From Chloracidobacterium sp. (GTDB lineage: Bacteria; Acidobacteriota; Blastocatellia; Chloracidobacteriales; Chloracidobacteriaceae), in contig JANWUV010000007.1 in the NCBI GenBank assembly GCA_025057975.1, positions 62,001 to 126,000 on the forward strand: 64,000 nt of DNA. Direction: 5' to 3'. The translations under genes were made by a program, and so were the position numbers. The notes below the pieces were generated by a model that saw only the letters and a program-made list of their open reading frames with translations, was not told the origin of the DNA and made no database searches. Of this stretch, positions 44,723-53,312 are shown in pieces. How positions within the stretch are numbered: the stretch's first letter is position 1; each line of letters begins with the position of its first letter.

Positions 44723-46087
44723 ATGTCTGCACGCACGAGTAAGAGCGAGGGTTTATCAGCGCCCGATTACCTGCTGCCGCACGATCTGGACGCCGAGCGG
44801 AGCGTGCTGGCTTCGATTCTGCTTGACAACGAGGTGTGCTACGCGGCGCTCGAACTGCTCAAGCCGGAGGATTTTTTCCGACGAAGCCACCAGCAGATTT
44901 TCGACGCGATGCGCGAACTGGCGGAACAGAATCAACCAATTGACCCGACGACGCTAGCGACCGTGCTCCGCCGACGCAATCAGCTTGACGATATCGGCGG
45001 CATTCCGGCGCTCTCGGCGCTGCTGGACGCCTACGCCCTACCGTCGAACCTCGAAGCCTACGCCAAGACAGTCAAAGATAAAGCCCTTTTGCGGCGGGCG
45101 CTGGAAGTTTGTCGGCAAGGGATTGACGCCTGCCAACGCGGAGAGAAAGAAGCCCATGCCATTTTGGAAGAACTGGAGCGCGACATTTTTGAAGTCGGCG
45201 AAGAACGGATTCGGGGCGGCTTTGTCCCTGTCGCCGAGGTCGCCCGCACCCAGTTGCACCGTGTGGAAGCCGCGCAGGAACACAGTCACCGCCTGACAGG
45301 ATTGGCCACGGGTTTTACGGATTTCGACCGGCTGACCAATGGATTACAACCTTCCGATCTCATCATCGTCGCGGCGCGTCCTTCGGCCGGCAAGACGGCG
45401 TTTTGTCTCAACATCGCGCAACATGCGGCGGTCAACGAGGGCAAGTGCGTTGGGATTTTCTCACTGGAAATGTCTAAGGAATCGCTCGTGATGCGCCTGC
45501 TGTGCGCTGAAAGCCGCGTGGACTCCCAGCGGCTGCGCAGCGGCTATCTCAACCGCGATGAATGGAAACGATTAGCTGAGGCGCTGGCCGTCTTAACGCA
45601 GGCGCAGATTTTCATTGACGACACGCCGGCGGTTTCCGTCGCCGAAATGCGCGCCAAAGCGCGCCGCCTCAAAGCTCGGCAGGGGCGGCTTGACCTCCTG
45701 ATTGTGGACTATCTCCAGCTCGTCCGCGGACGCGGACGCGCGGAAAACCGGCAAACCGAAGTTTCGCAGATTTCGCGTGACCTCAAAGGGCTGGCCAAGG
45801 AGCTCAACGTTCCGCTCATCGCCCTCTCGCAGCTCAGTCGCGCTTCCGAAATGCGCGCCGACCACCGGCCGCTGCTGTCTGACTTGCGCGAAAGCGGCAG
45901 CCTCGAACAGGACGCCGACGTGGTGGCCTTCATCTTTCGGGAAGAGATGTACAACCCGACGGAGGACAACGCCGGGCGAGCTGAACTTATCGTCGCCAAG
46001 CAACGCAACGGGCCGACCGGCACGGTTTATTTGACGTTTATCAAAGCCTGCACTCGCTTTGACAACTTCTGGGAAGAACCTCTATGA
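44723..46087 (+). CDS. dnaB: Replicative DNA helicase DnaB
   Basis: 454 residues from ATG 44723 (MSARTSKSEG). The N-terminal domain starts LLPHDLDAERSVLASILLD and contains LEAYAKTVKDKALLRR. The RecA-type domain has Walker A AARPSAGKTAF, GIFSLEMSKESLVMRLL, Walker B LDLLIVDYLQLV and the sensor VPLIALSQLSRASEMR, and ends in FIKACTRFDNF. It unwinds DNA at the replication fork as a hexamer. No intein interrupts it. Upstream residues in an alternative longer frame are not DnaB-like. Confidence 0.96.
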   Translation: MSARTSKSEGLSAPDYLLPHDLDAERSVLASILLDNEVCYAALELLKPEDFFRRSHQQIFDAMRELAEQNQPIDPTTLATVLRRRNQLDDIGGIPALSALLDAYALPSNLEAYAKTVKDKALLRRALEVCRQGIDACQRGEKEAHAILEELERDIFEVGEERIRGGFVPVAEVARTQLHRVEAAQEHSHRLTGLATGFTDFDRLTNGLQPSDLIIVAARPSAGKTAFCLNIAQHAAVNEGKCVGIFSLEMSKESLVMRLLCAESRVDSQRLRSGYLNRDEWKRLAEALAVLTQAQIFIDDTPAVSVAEMRAKARRLKARQGRLDLLIVDYLQLVRGRGRAENRQTEVSQISRDLKGLAKELNVPLIALSQLSRASEMRADHRPLLSDLRESGSLEQDADVVAFIFREEMYNPTEDNAGRAELIVAKQRNGPTGTVYLTFIKACTRFDNFWEEPL

Positions 46088-46187
46088 AGTGCCGTCGTGC
46101 GCCGCCGGTGCAGGGTCGGAGACGGACGCGCGACGGCTGTTCAGCGGTCATCCCTAATGGCCGCACTGTTTTTCGGGAGTTTGGTTT

Positions 46188-46862
46188 ATGGATGTTCGGT
46201 CACGACCGCTGTGCTGCCGCCCTGTCACCAGCGAAGAGCGCGCGGCGCAACTCGCCGCCGTTCGGCACTGGAAGGTTCAGGGTAGTTTGATTAAATCGCG
46301 CTTGCTGTATCTGCAAATGAAGCATGGGATTGCCACGCTCAAGCGCATCCTCAACGACCTTGACGAAGCCGATCGCGCAACGCTGACTAAAACAGTGTTT
46401 GTCGGCGAATGGTATGATCTTGGGTTACTGATGCGGCTAGATGCGGCGATTGCTGCGGCGCTGGGCGACACGACGCCCGATGTCGTGGAAGCTTTAGGCG
46501 CGTTTTCAGCCGAACTCAACATCGGCGGCACGTATGAAAGTCTCGTCCAGCGGGATGTGGACGGTTTCTTACGGCTTTCGGCCGTCGTTTCCCCAACGTT
46601 CCAGACCTTCGGCAGCGCGCGCTACGAACCGGAACAAACGACCGGGCCAGTACGCGCTGGCACGGTTTGTCTGGCCTATGACCTGCCGCCGCCGTCACAG
46701 TACTGCCAATCCGGGATTGGTTACTTTCGCCGCGCCGTTGAACTCTGCGGCGGCGTCAACCCCGACGTGACGGTGACAGCTTGCCGGCGCGAAGGCGCCG
46801 CCGAGTGTCGGTTTCGGATTTGCTGGCAACCGAGCGGTGGCTCTACGCTCCCCATGGCCTGA
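46188..46862 (+). CDS. DUF2378-like (myxococcal TIGR02265-type) protein, tentative
   Basis: A 224-residue cytoplasmic protein. ATG 46188 has GGGAG eight bases upstream. After a short N-terminus it reads VQGSLIKSRLLYLQMKHGIA, then TKTVFVGEWYDLGLLMRLDA and YESLVQRDVDGFLRLSAVV, and ends with a Cys-containing sheet (VTACRREGAAECRFRICW). The order (a helix, WYDLGLLMRL, a TFQTFGSARYEP segment, final beta hairpin) resembles the DUF2378 family of myxobacteria and related V4R-like sensors. I am not certain of the family. Probably a small sensor or partner protein. Confidence 0.6.
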   Translation: MDVRSRPLCCRPVTSEERAAQLAAVRHWKVQGSLIKSRLLYLQMKHGIATLKRILNDLDEADRATLTKTVFVGEWYDLGLLMRLDAAIAAALGDTTPDVVEALGAFSAELNIGGTYESLVQRDVDGFLRLSAVVSPTFQTFGSARYEPEQTTGPVRAGTVCLAYDLPPPSQYCQSGIGYFRRAVELCGGVNPDVTVTACRREGAAECRFRICWQPSGGSTLPMA

Positions 46863-46934
46863 CGCGCCCGCCGTTGAAGAAGCGTCCCCATCGCTCCCGC
46901 AATTTGTTCCCGCACTGTTTCCGAGCGGTTTCCT

Positions 46935-47465
46935 ATGCAGCGGCATCATTTGTGCGAAGTACGGCGTTCTCCGATCCATGGGTGGGGCGTGTTCGCCACG
47001 ACATTCATCAAGGCGGGAACGCGCATCATCGAATACAAGGGCGAGCGGATCAGCCGCGCCGAGGCCGACCGACGGTACGCGCGCAAACTGCAGTACACCA
47101 CCCACACGTTTCTCTTCATCATTGACGAGCAGACGATGCTGGACGGCGGTCGCTTCGGCAATCTGGCCCGTTACATCAACCACGCCTGCGAACCCAACTG
47201 TGAAAGCGTGCAGGACGCCAACGGGCGGGTGTTTATTGAGGCGTTGACCGACATTGAGCCGGGGGCGGAGTTGACGATGGACTACCATTTGCAGGTGGTG
47301 GGGGGCGACCCGGAAACGTGGCGACGCGATTATCCCTGTTACTGTGGGGCGGCGACATGCCGTGGGACGCTGGTTGGCCCGCGTCCGGGAGCGGCCGCTG
47401 CGTCGCCGGCGTCTACACAAGTTTTCACGCCGCCTAAGGAACGTTTCCATGGATACCGTCTATGA
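46935..47465 (+). CDS. SET-domain protein (putative protein lysine methyltransferase)
   Basis: A 176-residue SET-domain protein. Motifs: SPIHGWGVFATTFIKAGTRI (SET-N, GxG), IEYKGERIS, LARYINHACEPNCES (the catalytic NHxxxPN motif), GAELTMDYHL (Tyr of the active site) and a post-SET-like CYCGAATCRG. These are the full set of residues for SAM binding and Lys transfer. Bacterial SET proteins are scattered and were probably gained by transfer; targets may be ribosomal or nucleoid proteins. Its 3' end overlaps the kdsC start by 17 bases. Confidence 0.9.
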   Translation: MQRHHLCEVRRSPIHGWGVFATTFIKAGTRIIEYKGERISRAEADRRYARKLQYTTHTFLFIIDEQTMLDGGRFGNLARYINHACEPNCESVQDANGRVFIEALTDIEPGAELTMDYHLQVVGGDPETWRRDYPCYCGAATCRGTLVGPRPGAAAASPASTQVFTPPKERFHGYRL

Positions 47466-47970
47466 CCGCGCGCGCCGTATTGAGGTGCTGCTGATGGACT
47501 GCGACGGCGTCCTGACCGAAGGCTTCATCTACCTTTTACCGGACGGAACAGAGTTCAAGGCTTTCAACTCGCAGGACGGCCATGGTCTCAAACTCGCCCG
47601 GCGGGCGGGGCTGCGGACGGGGGTGATCAGCGGGCGGCGTTCGACGGCGTTGGAGCAGCGCGCCCGCGAAACCGGCGTTGAGTTTCTCTGTCAGGCGGCC
47701 GACGACAAGGCGCAACGTCTGACTGAACTGATGGCGGCGCATGGCTTTCCGCCCGAAGCCGTCGCCTTCATTGGGGACGACCTGCCGGACGTGCCGGTGA
47801 TGGAACGGGTAGGGCTGGCGGTGGCGGTCGCTAACGCTGTCCCAGAAGTCAAGCAGGTCGCCCACTACGTGACGACCCGCCCCGGCGGACGCGGCGCGGT
47901 ACGGGAGGTTGTTGAGCTAATTCTGAAAGCGCAGGACAAATGGAAGGCTGAGTTTTTATTCATAGCCTGA
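47449..47970 (+). CDS. kdsC: KDO-8-phosphate phosphatase (HAD family)
   Basis: 173 residues from ATG 47449. HAD motifs: LLMDCDGVLTEGF (motif I), GVISGRRS (motif II), KAQRLTELM and GDDLPDVPVM (motif III/IV), with the KdsC-type features KAFNSQDGHGLKLARRAG, FLCQAADDK and RPGGRGAVREVVELIL. It hydrolyses KDO-8-phosphate in the lipopolysaccharide core pathway, which confirms a Gram-negative envelope. The start lies within the end of the SET gene, so the two are co-transcribed. Confidence 0.92.
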   Translation: MDTVYDRARRIEVLLMDCDGVLTEGFIYLLPDGTEFKAFNSQDGHGLKLARRAGLRTGVISGRRSTALEQRARETGVEFLCQAADDKAQRLTELMAAHGFPPEAVAFIGDDLPDVPVMERVGLAVAVANAVPEVKQVAHYVTTRPGGRGAVREVVELILKAQDKWKAEFLFIA

Positions 47971-48434
47971 CCATGACGCTCCATCAGCCGCCGACGCCGA
48001 CCGCCACCGGGATAGCGACTAGAGCGACGCGAGCGCACTGCACCGGCTGGCCGCTGACCAGGCCCGCAGTTTGGCGAACTGACGCGCAGTGAAACCGTCT
48101 GGCCGAACGGCCCGACAAGTTGGGAACCGGGACCAGTCGGCAGGCGGACGGAACAATCCGTGTCGTCCTCACCGCCTCCGGTTCGGCGCGACAAAACGCA
48201 GGCCCAGCGGCAAAACACGCCACTTCGGCTTGCTGAACGATGTGCGTAGCCGCAGGAGCGGCGCGTCAGGCAAAACAGCCCGCCGTGGGCGGCGGGGACT
48301 CTGGGCCTGAGGCGAATGCGCCGCGCGTCACTGTGATTTATCCCTGCCCTGCAATTGGGAGGCGGCGGCAAGCTACCTCCCAAAACCGTTGAAACAGTTC
48401 GCCGGCGCGTCGCTTGACTCACGCGGAAGCAACT
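47971..48434. other. Intergenic region between kdsC and gamma-glutamyltransferase, no gene seen
   Basis: About 460 bases between convergent genes. Open frames on the minus strand (such as 47865-48422) overlap kdsC and have no family-like content. No clear terminator, tRNA or repeat was found. Possibly old, eroded coding DNA. Confidence 0.4.
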
Positions 48435-50165
48435 CTAGTAGCCAATCGCCAGCGCGTCCGGGTTGCGCGGATCGGACGCCCCTAGTCTGACGCCGGTCGC
48501 GTCAATCATGATGCCTTCAGCGTCGCCGTTGTAACGCGGTATGACATCCAACCGATGACCTTTGGCTTCCAAAGCGCGGCGTGTGTCTGCTGTCATCCCG
48601 TACGGCTCCCACATCACGACATCTGGCAGCCACTGGTGATGCAAACGTGGCGCATCAATCGCCTGCTGCAAGTTCATCTTGTGATCAATAACGTTGATGA
48701 TGATCTGAATCACCGTGGAAATGATGGTCGGCCCGCCCGGACTGCCAACCGCAAACCATGGCTTGCCGTCCTTGAGAACAATCGTCGGCGTCATCGAAGA
48801 CAAGGGCCGCTTCCCCGGCGCAATGGCGTTGGCTTCACCCTGAATCAATTGAAAGGCGTTCGGCGAGCCGGGCTTGGCGGTGAAGTCGTCCATTTCGTTG
48901 TTGAGCAGAACACCCGTGCCGGGTACCGTCACGCCAGCGCCGTACGGGCCGTTGAGCGTATAGGTGTTCGCCACAATGTTGCCTTCAGCGTCCACAATTG
49001 TGAAGTGCGTGGTTTCTGCCGCCTCTGACACTGGCGCTTCCGGCCCCGCTCGGACGGCGGCGCTCGGCGTCGCACGATTCGGATCAATCGTTGCACGCCG
49101 TTCCCTGGCGTAGCTCTTAGAAATGAGCATGTCTACCGGTACCTGCACAAAATCCGGATCGCCCATGAGCGCAGCGCGGTCGGCGAACGACCGTCGCAGA
49201 GCCTCAATTAGCAAGTGACTCGCCTCGGATGAACCGGGACCTAACGCCGCCAAATCGTCGCCCTCAAGTTGGTTGAGGACATTGAGCAAGACGACGCCGC
49301 CGGAACTGGGCGGCGGGAACGTCACGATTTCATAACCCCGATACGTCCCACGCAACGGCGTGCGCTCGACTGGGCGGTAACGCTTCAGGTCGTCCAACGT
49401 GATAAGGCCGCCGTTGGCGGCCATGGCGGCGGCAATCCGACGGGCGGTTTCGCCTTCGTAAAACTCACGTGGGCCGCGCCGTTCAAGCCGCTCCAACGTA
49501 TCCGCCAACTCCGGCTGACGGAAAATCTCGCCTTCCGCGTAGTAATTGCCGTTCCGATGGAAAATTCGCCGACTTTCGGGATCGCGCGCCAAACGTTCGG
49601 CGATCCGCAGACCCTGCGCCATAGCGTAGCTCACCGGAAATCCCTCGCGCGCCAGTCGTCGCGCCGGAGCGACGACCTGCGCCCATTTGAGCCGGCCGTA
49701 CTTGCGCAGCGCCAAGTCAAAACCCGCCACCGTGCCGGGCACGCCGACCGCTGCATAGCCCACTGTGGACTTCTCCACCACGTGGTTGCCGTCCGCGTCA
49801 AGGTACATGTCGCGGCGCGCAGCAGCCGGAGCGGTTTCACGGTAGTCAATCGCCGTCGTCCGGCCGTCGGCCATCCGAATGAGCATAAACCCGCCGCCGC
49901 CAAGGTTGCCCGCGACCGGAAACGTCACAGCCAATGCCAGTCCGACGGCGACGGCGGCGTCCACGGCATTGCCGCCGCGTTGGAGAATGTCCACGCCGAC
50001 CCGTGACGCTATGGCGCTCGCCGACGCCACCATCGCTTTAGGGGCGCGCACCGGCTGCCGCGCCACTTGCGCACGGACGACGGCCGGCGGCGACGCTGCG
50101 CTGACCAGGGCGACGGCGCACCACAGCGCCGTCCACAACCGCGAATAGGGTGAGCAAATTCTCAT
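48435..50165 (-). CDS. ggt: Gamma-glutamyltransferase, secreted
   Basis: A 576-residue Ntn-hydrolase precursor. A signal peptide covers about residues 10-32. The catalytic Thr at the new N-terminus of the small subunit is T385 in AETTHFTIVD. Other marks: RAPKAMVASASAIASRVGVD, LQRGGNAVDAAVAVGLALAV, GGFMLIRMADGRT, NNEMDDF and GSPGGPTIISTVIQII. It cleaves the gamma-glutamyl bond of glutathione and similar peptides in the periplasm. Last gene of a minus-strand operon; the ChaN-like gene ends 34 bases upstream. Confidence 0.94.
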   Translation of the reverse strand: MRICSPYSRLWTALWCAVALVSAASPPAVVRAQVARQPVRAPKAMVASASAIASRVGVDILQRGGNAVDAAVAVGLALAVTFPVAGNLGGGGFMLIRMADGRTTAIDYRETAPAAARRDMYLDADGNHVVEKSTVGYAAVGVPGTVAGFDLALRKYGRLKWAQVVAPARRLAREGFPVSYAMAQGLRIAERLARDPESRRIFHRNGNYYAEGEIFRQPELADTLERLERRGPREFYEGETARRIAAAMAANGGLITLDDLKRYRPVERTPLRGTYRGYEIVTFPPPSSGGVVLLNVLNQLEGDDLAALGPGSSEASHLLIEALRRSFADRAALMGDPDFVQVPVDMLISKSYARERRATIDPNRATPSAAVRAGPEAPVSEAAETTHFTIVDAEGNIVANTYTLNGPYGAGVTVPGTGVLLNNEMDDFTAKPGSPNAFQLIQGEANAIAPGKRPLSSMTPTIVLKDGKPWFAVGSPGGPTIISTVIQIIINVIDHKMNLQQAIDAPRLHHQWLPDVVMWEPYGMTADTRRALEAKGHRLDVIPRYNGDAEGIMIDATGVRLGASDPRNPDALAIGY

Positions 50166-50199
50166 CTCATCTTCCTACCGTCATATCCTTAGGCCGTGG

Positions 50200-51168
50200 T
50201 CACGGCTTGGGCTTGACGCTCAACGCTACAAAATCGCCCAGTTTGCCGTAGCGCGCCGCATCAAAAGTTTCTGGGTCGGCCTCCTCCGCCACGACGGTCA
50301 CAATCAGCATGCGCGTCCCTTTGCGATAGGCGGCAAGATGCTCCGGGACGCCCAACCCTTCCTCGCTGTGGAAGCGACCGTTGATGTGAACGACGAGAGG
50401 GTGTGGGACGCGCGCCAGCGTTTCAGCAATGGCATGCGCCATACTCGCGTCCCACAGCGACTGTGAATCCAGCATCCGCGAAAGATTCGACGTGGGATGC
50501 GTCCCGCCGCCGGCGCCGTGCAGGTCGGTCATCAGTCGCCGGAACTTCGCCTCATACGCTTCTGAGGCCAACCCGTAGGGCAACGGCGGCAGAAAGGCGC
50601 GCGCCGGCGCGGAGAGCTTCGTCAGCGCCTCGCGCCCTTCGCGGCCGACCAAGTTGACGTAGCGGCGCGGCGCATTCGCCGCCACCACGGGGAGTTGGTG
50701 CGCTTTGGCGAACTCCACCAACGGACGATAATCACTCTGGTAGTTGTTCCACGGCCGGCTGCATGCCAGAAACTGATTTTCGGGTATCAAGCCGGCCAAG
50801 TATTCGTCCAGTACAAGTTGTACGTCGCGCTCAAACATTTCCAGCGACAGCACGACCTGCCGCTTATCCACGGCGGCGTCCGCGCCGTAGCGGGCGTAGG
50901 CCGCGCGCAGCAGGTCGAGTTGCAGAGCATGCGCGCCGGGGTCGTCGTGGGACTCGCCAATGAAGACCACCTCCGTGCGGGCCAGCGCCCCAACCAAGTC
51001 GTCGAGCGTCGCCGGCTGGCCGTCGGGTTTGTACAGACGATACGCCGGCGTTGTAGATTGTCCGTACACAGGTTGACTCAGTCCTCCCAGCCAACTCGCC
51101 AGCCAACTCAGACTCGCCGCCCACAGAACCAGCCGCTGGAGTCGTCGTCTGCGTCCCCACACCCTCAT
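50200..51168 (-). CDS. ChaN-family (haem-binding uptake, Tiki/ChaN superfamily) protein
   Basis: About 322 residues from ATG 51168 (MRVWGRRRRLQRL), which has GGAG upstream; the ATG overlaps the TGA of the esterase gene (ATGA, 51165-51168). A signal or anchor segment (about 12-32) is followed by the ChaN core: VVFIGESHDDPGAHALQLDL, LSLEMFERDVQLVLDEYLAG, VVAANAPRRYVNL and PHPLVVHINGRFHSEEGLG. Members are haem-binding lipoproteins or EreA/Tiki-like metallohydrolases. Here no lipobox is obvious. Probably periplasmic, coupled to the esterase and gamma-glutamyltransferase. Confidence 0.86.
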   Translation of the reverse strand: MRVWGRRRRLQRLVLWAASLSWLASWLGGLSQPVYGQSTTPAYRLYKPDGQPATLDDLVGALARTEVVFIGESHDDPGAHALQLDLLRAAYARYGADAAVDKRQVVLSLEMFERDVQLVLDEYLAGLIPENQFLACSRPWNNYQSDYRPLVEFAKAHQLPVVAANAPRRYVNLVGREGREALTKLSAPARAFLPPLPYGLASEAYEAKFRRLMTDLHGAGGGTHPTSNLSRMLDSQSLWDASMAHAIAETLARVPHPLVVHINGRFHSEEGLGVPEHLAAYRKGTRMLIVTVVAEEADPETFDAARYGKLGDFVALSVKPKP

Positions 51169-52121
51169 AGTCGTTTCTCCGGTCGCTGCGCCGACCGGCC
51201 GGACACGGCCGGGGACAGCGTACGCCAGCAAAAGGTGAATGCCGGTTCACTCCGCGCCGTCAAGAAAGCCCAGCCGTGACCACCGGGCGCAAGCGTAAAC
51301 TCGTGCGGGATGTTCAACGCCTCCAGTGTTTCGTGCAGCCGTTGGTTGCCGACATCAAAACGGTAACGGTCTTCCGTTCCGACATCAAAGTAGATCTTGA
51401 GCCGCCGGATGGCGTCGGCTTGCGCCCGCGCTATGGCGAGCGGACTATGCGCCTCGAAAAACGCGGCGTCCGGCGGGTCGCCGTAGAGTTTGGTCGCCAG
51501 GCTGTAGCGCCACGCGCCGATGCGATCCTCGGCCGACTGCGGCGGGCGCGGCGGCTCCGTGAAAATGGCCGCGCAGTGCGCCGCGACGCCCGCAAACAGC
51601 GTCGGGTGCTTGAAGGCGATCAGCAGCGCGCCGTAGCCGCCCATCGAAATGCCTGCAATCATTCGCCCTTCGCGGACGCCGAGCGTTCGGTAACGCCGCT
51701 CAATAAAGGGTAGAAAATCCCGCACGATGGCGTCTTCATACCGGTCGCCCTGCTTGGCGTTGATGTAGAAGCTGTTTTCGCCGCGCGGGATGGCGACGAT
51801 GAATTCGCCGACCCGTCCTTTTTCGCGGAGCGCGTCAAGCGCCGCCTGTACGCCGCGCGTTTCCCAGTCACGTTCGTCGTTGAACATCCCATGCAGGAAA
51901 ATCACCAGCGGGTAGCGGCGCTCCGGCGACGCGGCGTATGACGGCGGCAGCGAGACGGCGTAGGGTACGTCGCGTCCTAGACTCTCCGAACGAAACGTCC
52001 CGTACTCAACCACGCCGGGCGATGCAGCGTGGCCATCCGGCCCATCCGCCGCCGCGCCGCCCACTGTCCCCACCCAGCCGGCCAGCCATAGAAGGGCGAC
52101 GCTAATGACCACCGGCTTCAT
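51165..52121 (-). CDS. Secreted esterase D-like alpha/beta hydrolase
   Basis: A 318-residue esterase of the S-formylglutathione hydrolase/enterochelin esterase fold. Signal peptide (about 1-25). Motifs: RRYPLVIFLHGMFNDERDWE, the nucleophile elbow MIAGISMGGYGAL (Ser), YFDVGTEDRYRFD (Asp) and LAPGGHGWAF (His). It is exported, so it is not the cytosolic formaldehyde-detox enzyme; it may act on ester or glutathione thioester substrates in the periplasm. The ATG overlaps the AhpD-like stop (52118-52121), and its TGA overlaps the ChaN start. Confidence 0.9.
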   Translation of the reverse strand: MKPVVISVALLWLAGWVGTVGGAAADGPDGHAASPGVVEYGTFRSESLGRDVPYAVSLPPSYAASPERRYPLVIFLHGMFNDERDWETRGVQAALDALREKGRVGEFIVAIPRGENSFYINAKQGDRYEDAIVRDFLPFIERRYRTLGVREGRMIAGISMGGYGALLIAFKHPTLFAGVAAHCAAIFTEPPRPPQSAEDRIGAWRYSLATKLYGDPPDAAFFEAHSPLAIARAQADAIRRLKIYFDVGTEDRYRFDVGNQRLHETLEALNIPHEFTLAPGGHGWAFLTARSEPAFTFCWRTLSPAVSGRSAQRPEKRL

Positions 52122-52510
52122 GACGCACTGGAAGAGGACGCGGCGGACGGCGTGTTGGGGAAGTGATTGAGGTTGAGCCGTTCGGCGCAGCGATCCGACA
52201 TGTCAATCATCGCCGCCGCATTGATAGCCGCCGCGATGCAAATCGTCTCGCTGATTTCCTCCTTCGTCGCGCCAAGTTCGAGCGCCTTCTTCATATGACC
52301 GTCAAGACAGCCCTCGCACTTGGCGACGAGCGACGCCGCAATTGAAATGAGTTCCTGAATTTTCGGATCAAGAACGCGCCGCTCCGGCGTGTAGTACAGC
52401 TCTTTGTAGTACGCGCCGTACACTTTTTTCATGCGCGGCTCAAGCATGGAATACGACCTGCTCGGCGCGTCGCCGGAGGTTGGAATCAATGGTTCGTTGA
52501 CATCAGGCAT
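52118..52510 (-). CDS. AhpD-like carboxymuconolactone decarboxylase-family protein
   Basis: About 130 residues. The CxxC redox pair is in AKCEGCLDGHMKKALELGAT, with the typical helical frame SIAASLV, KEEISETICIAAAINAAAMI and the proton-relay region. AhpD-like proteins reduce peroxides or act as thiol-disulphide oxidoreductases. The start at 52510 (MPDVNEP) has AGGGA at good spacing; an ATG two codons earlier (52516) has too little. First gene of the four-gene operon ending in gamma-glutamyltransferase, which suggests a thiol/peroxide stress role. Confidence 0.87.
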   Translation of the reverse strand: MPDVNEPLIPTSGDAPSRSYSMLEPRMKKVYGAYYKELYYTPERRVLDPKIQELISIAASLVAKCEGCLDGHMKKALELGATKEEISETICIAAAINAAAMIDMSDRCAERLNLNHFPNTPSAASSSSAS

Positions 52511-52529
52511 GATCATTCCCTAAGCGGAC

Positions 52530-52549
52530 GGAGACGCCGGGGCGTCTCC
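52530..52549. other. Strong hairpin between secreted-protein gene and AhpD operon
   Basis: An 8-bp perfect stem GGAGACGC/GCGTCTCC with a 4-base loop. On the minus strand no T-run follows, so it is not a classical terminator; it may protect an mRNA end or lie in the leader of the AhpD-like gene, starting 14 bases before that gene's first ATG. Confidence 0.45.
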
Positions 52550-52614
52550 AAAATGCATCTTGGACAGTGGAGCAAGCCTGGTCCGGCGGCGAGTCGCCAT
52601 TCACCGTCGGTCGG

Positions 52615-53244
52615 TTACTTCACCAGTGTCAGCTTTTCCGTAAACGAGCGGTCACCGTAGTTGATGGTCATTTCGACCATGTTCTTCTTGGCTACTAGCG
52701 AAATCCGCATAGCGTCGCTCTGAGGCGCGCCGGGCTTGAACTCCACTGGACGCGAGGCGAGGATGGGGCCATCCGGCGTCTCCGTAAACACGTTGCCGGG
52801 GACAAGAAACGTCCCCCTGTCACCGCTTGGCTGGAAGCTACGTACTTGCATGCCCATCTTGTGGGCGAGACCCTTCGGCACAATAACAAGGACATAATCG
52901 CCGGGATCAAACTCACGGCCGAAGAACTTCGCCCGCGCTTTGAGCGTCAGGTGCGCGATGGGCCATGTGCGCGTACTGTAGAACTGGTTGCCGCCGTTTT
53001 CGATGTAGCCAAACGTCTGCGCTCCCCACGGCAGATTCAAGTAGCGTACAGTGACGGCATCGGCGACATTACCCAGCTTAGCGGAGGCGGTTTGAATCGT
53101 CGTCGCCTTGCGTGGATCGTTCTCGCCTGTATTCATCCCTTCCTGAACGGCCGCCGCCAGGGTGGTGGTCGGCGAATGCGTGACGACCGGGCCGAGACCA
53201 AGTAGGGCGGCTAGGGCCAGAGTTCCGGTGCGAACAGGTGTCAT
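52615..53244 (-). CDS. Secreted protein of unknown function, possibly DUF2911-related
   Basis: A 209-residue protein. Signal peptide (about 1-30: LALAALLGLGPVVTHS). The mature part is beta-rich: AVTVRYLNLPWGAQTFGYIE, FYSTRTWPIAHLTLKA, FDPGDYVLVIVPKGLAHKMG and a final strand MVEMTINYGDRSFTEKL. The order 'VRYxxxPWG ... GDYVLVIVPK' recalls DUF2911 sheet proteins, but the match is weak. Good RBS position cannot be judged with certainty. It lies about 100 bases upstream of the AhpD-like operon on the same strand. Confidence 0.72.
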   Translation of the reverse strand: MTPVRTGTLALAALLGLGPVVTHSPTTTLAAAVQEGMNTGENDPRKATTIQTASAKLGNVADAVTVRYLNLPWGAQTFGYIENGGNQFYSTRTWPIAHLTLKARAKFFGREFDPGDYVLVIVPKGLAHKMGMQVRSFQPSGDRGTFLVPGNVFTETPDGPILASRPVEFKPGAPQSDAMRISLVAKKNMVEMTINYGDRSFTEKLTLVK

Positions 53245-53312
53245 GGTGTCTCTTCCTCGCGTGAGAGTTTTGAGATTCAGAGGCGGCGCGTCGGACGCGC
53301 TGCTGCGCTTAC

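Noticed and set aside
47865-48422. Minus-strand open frame of 185 codons
   Set aside because: Overlaps kdsC and shows Arg/Gly/Ser-rich shadow composition.
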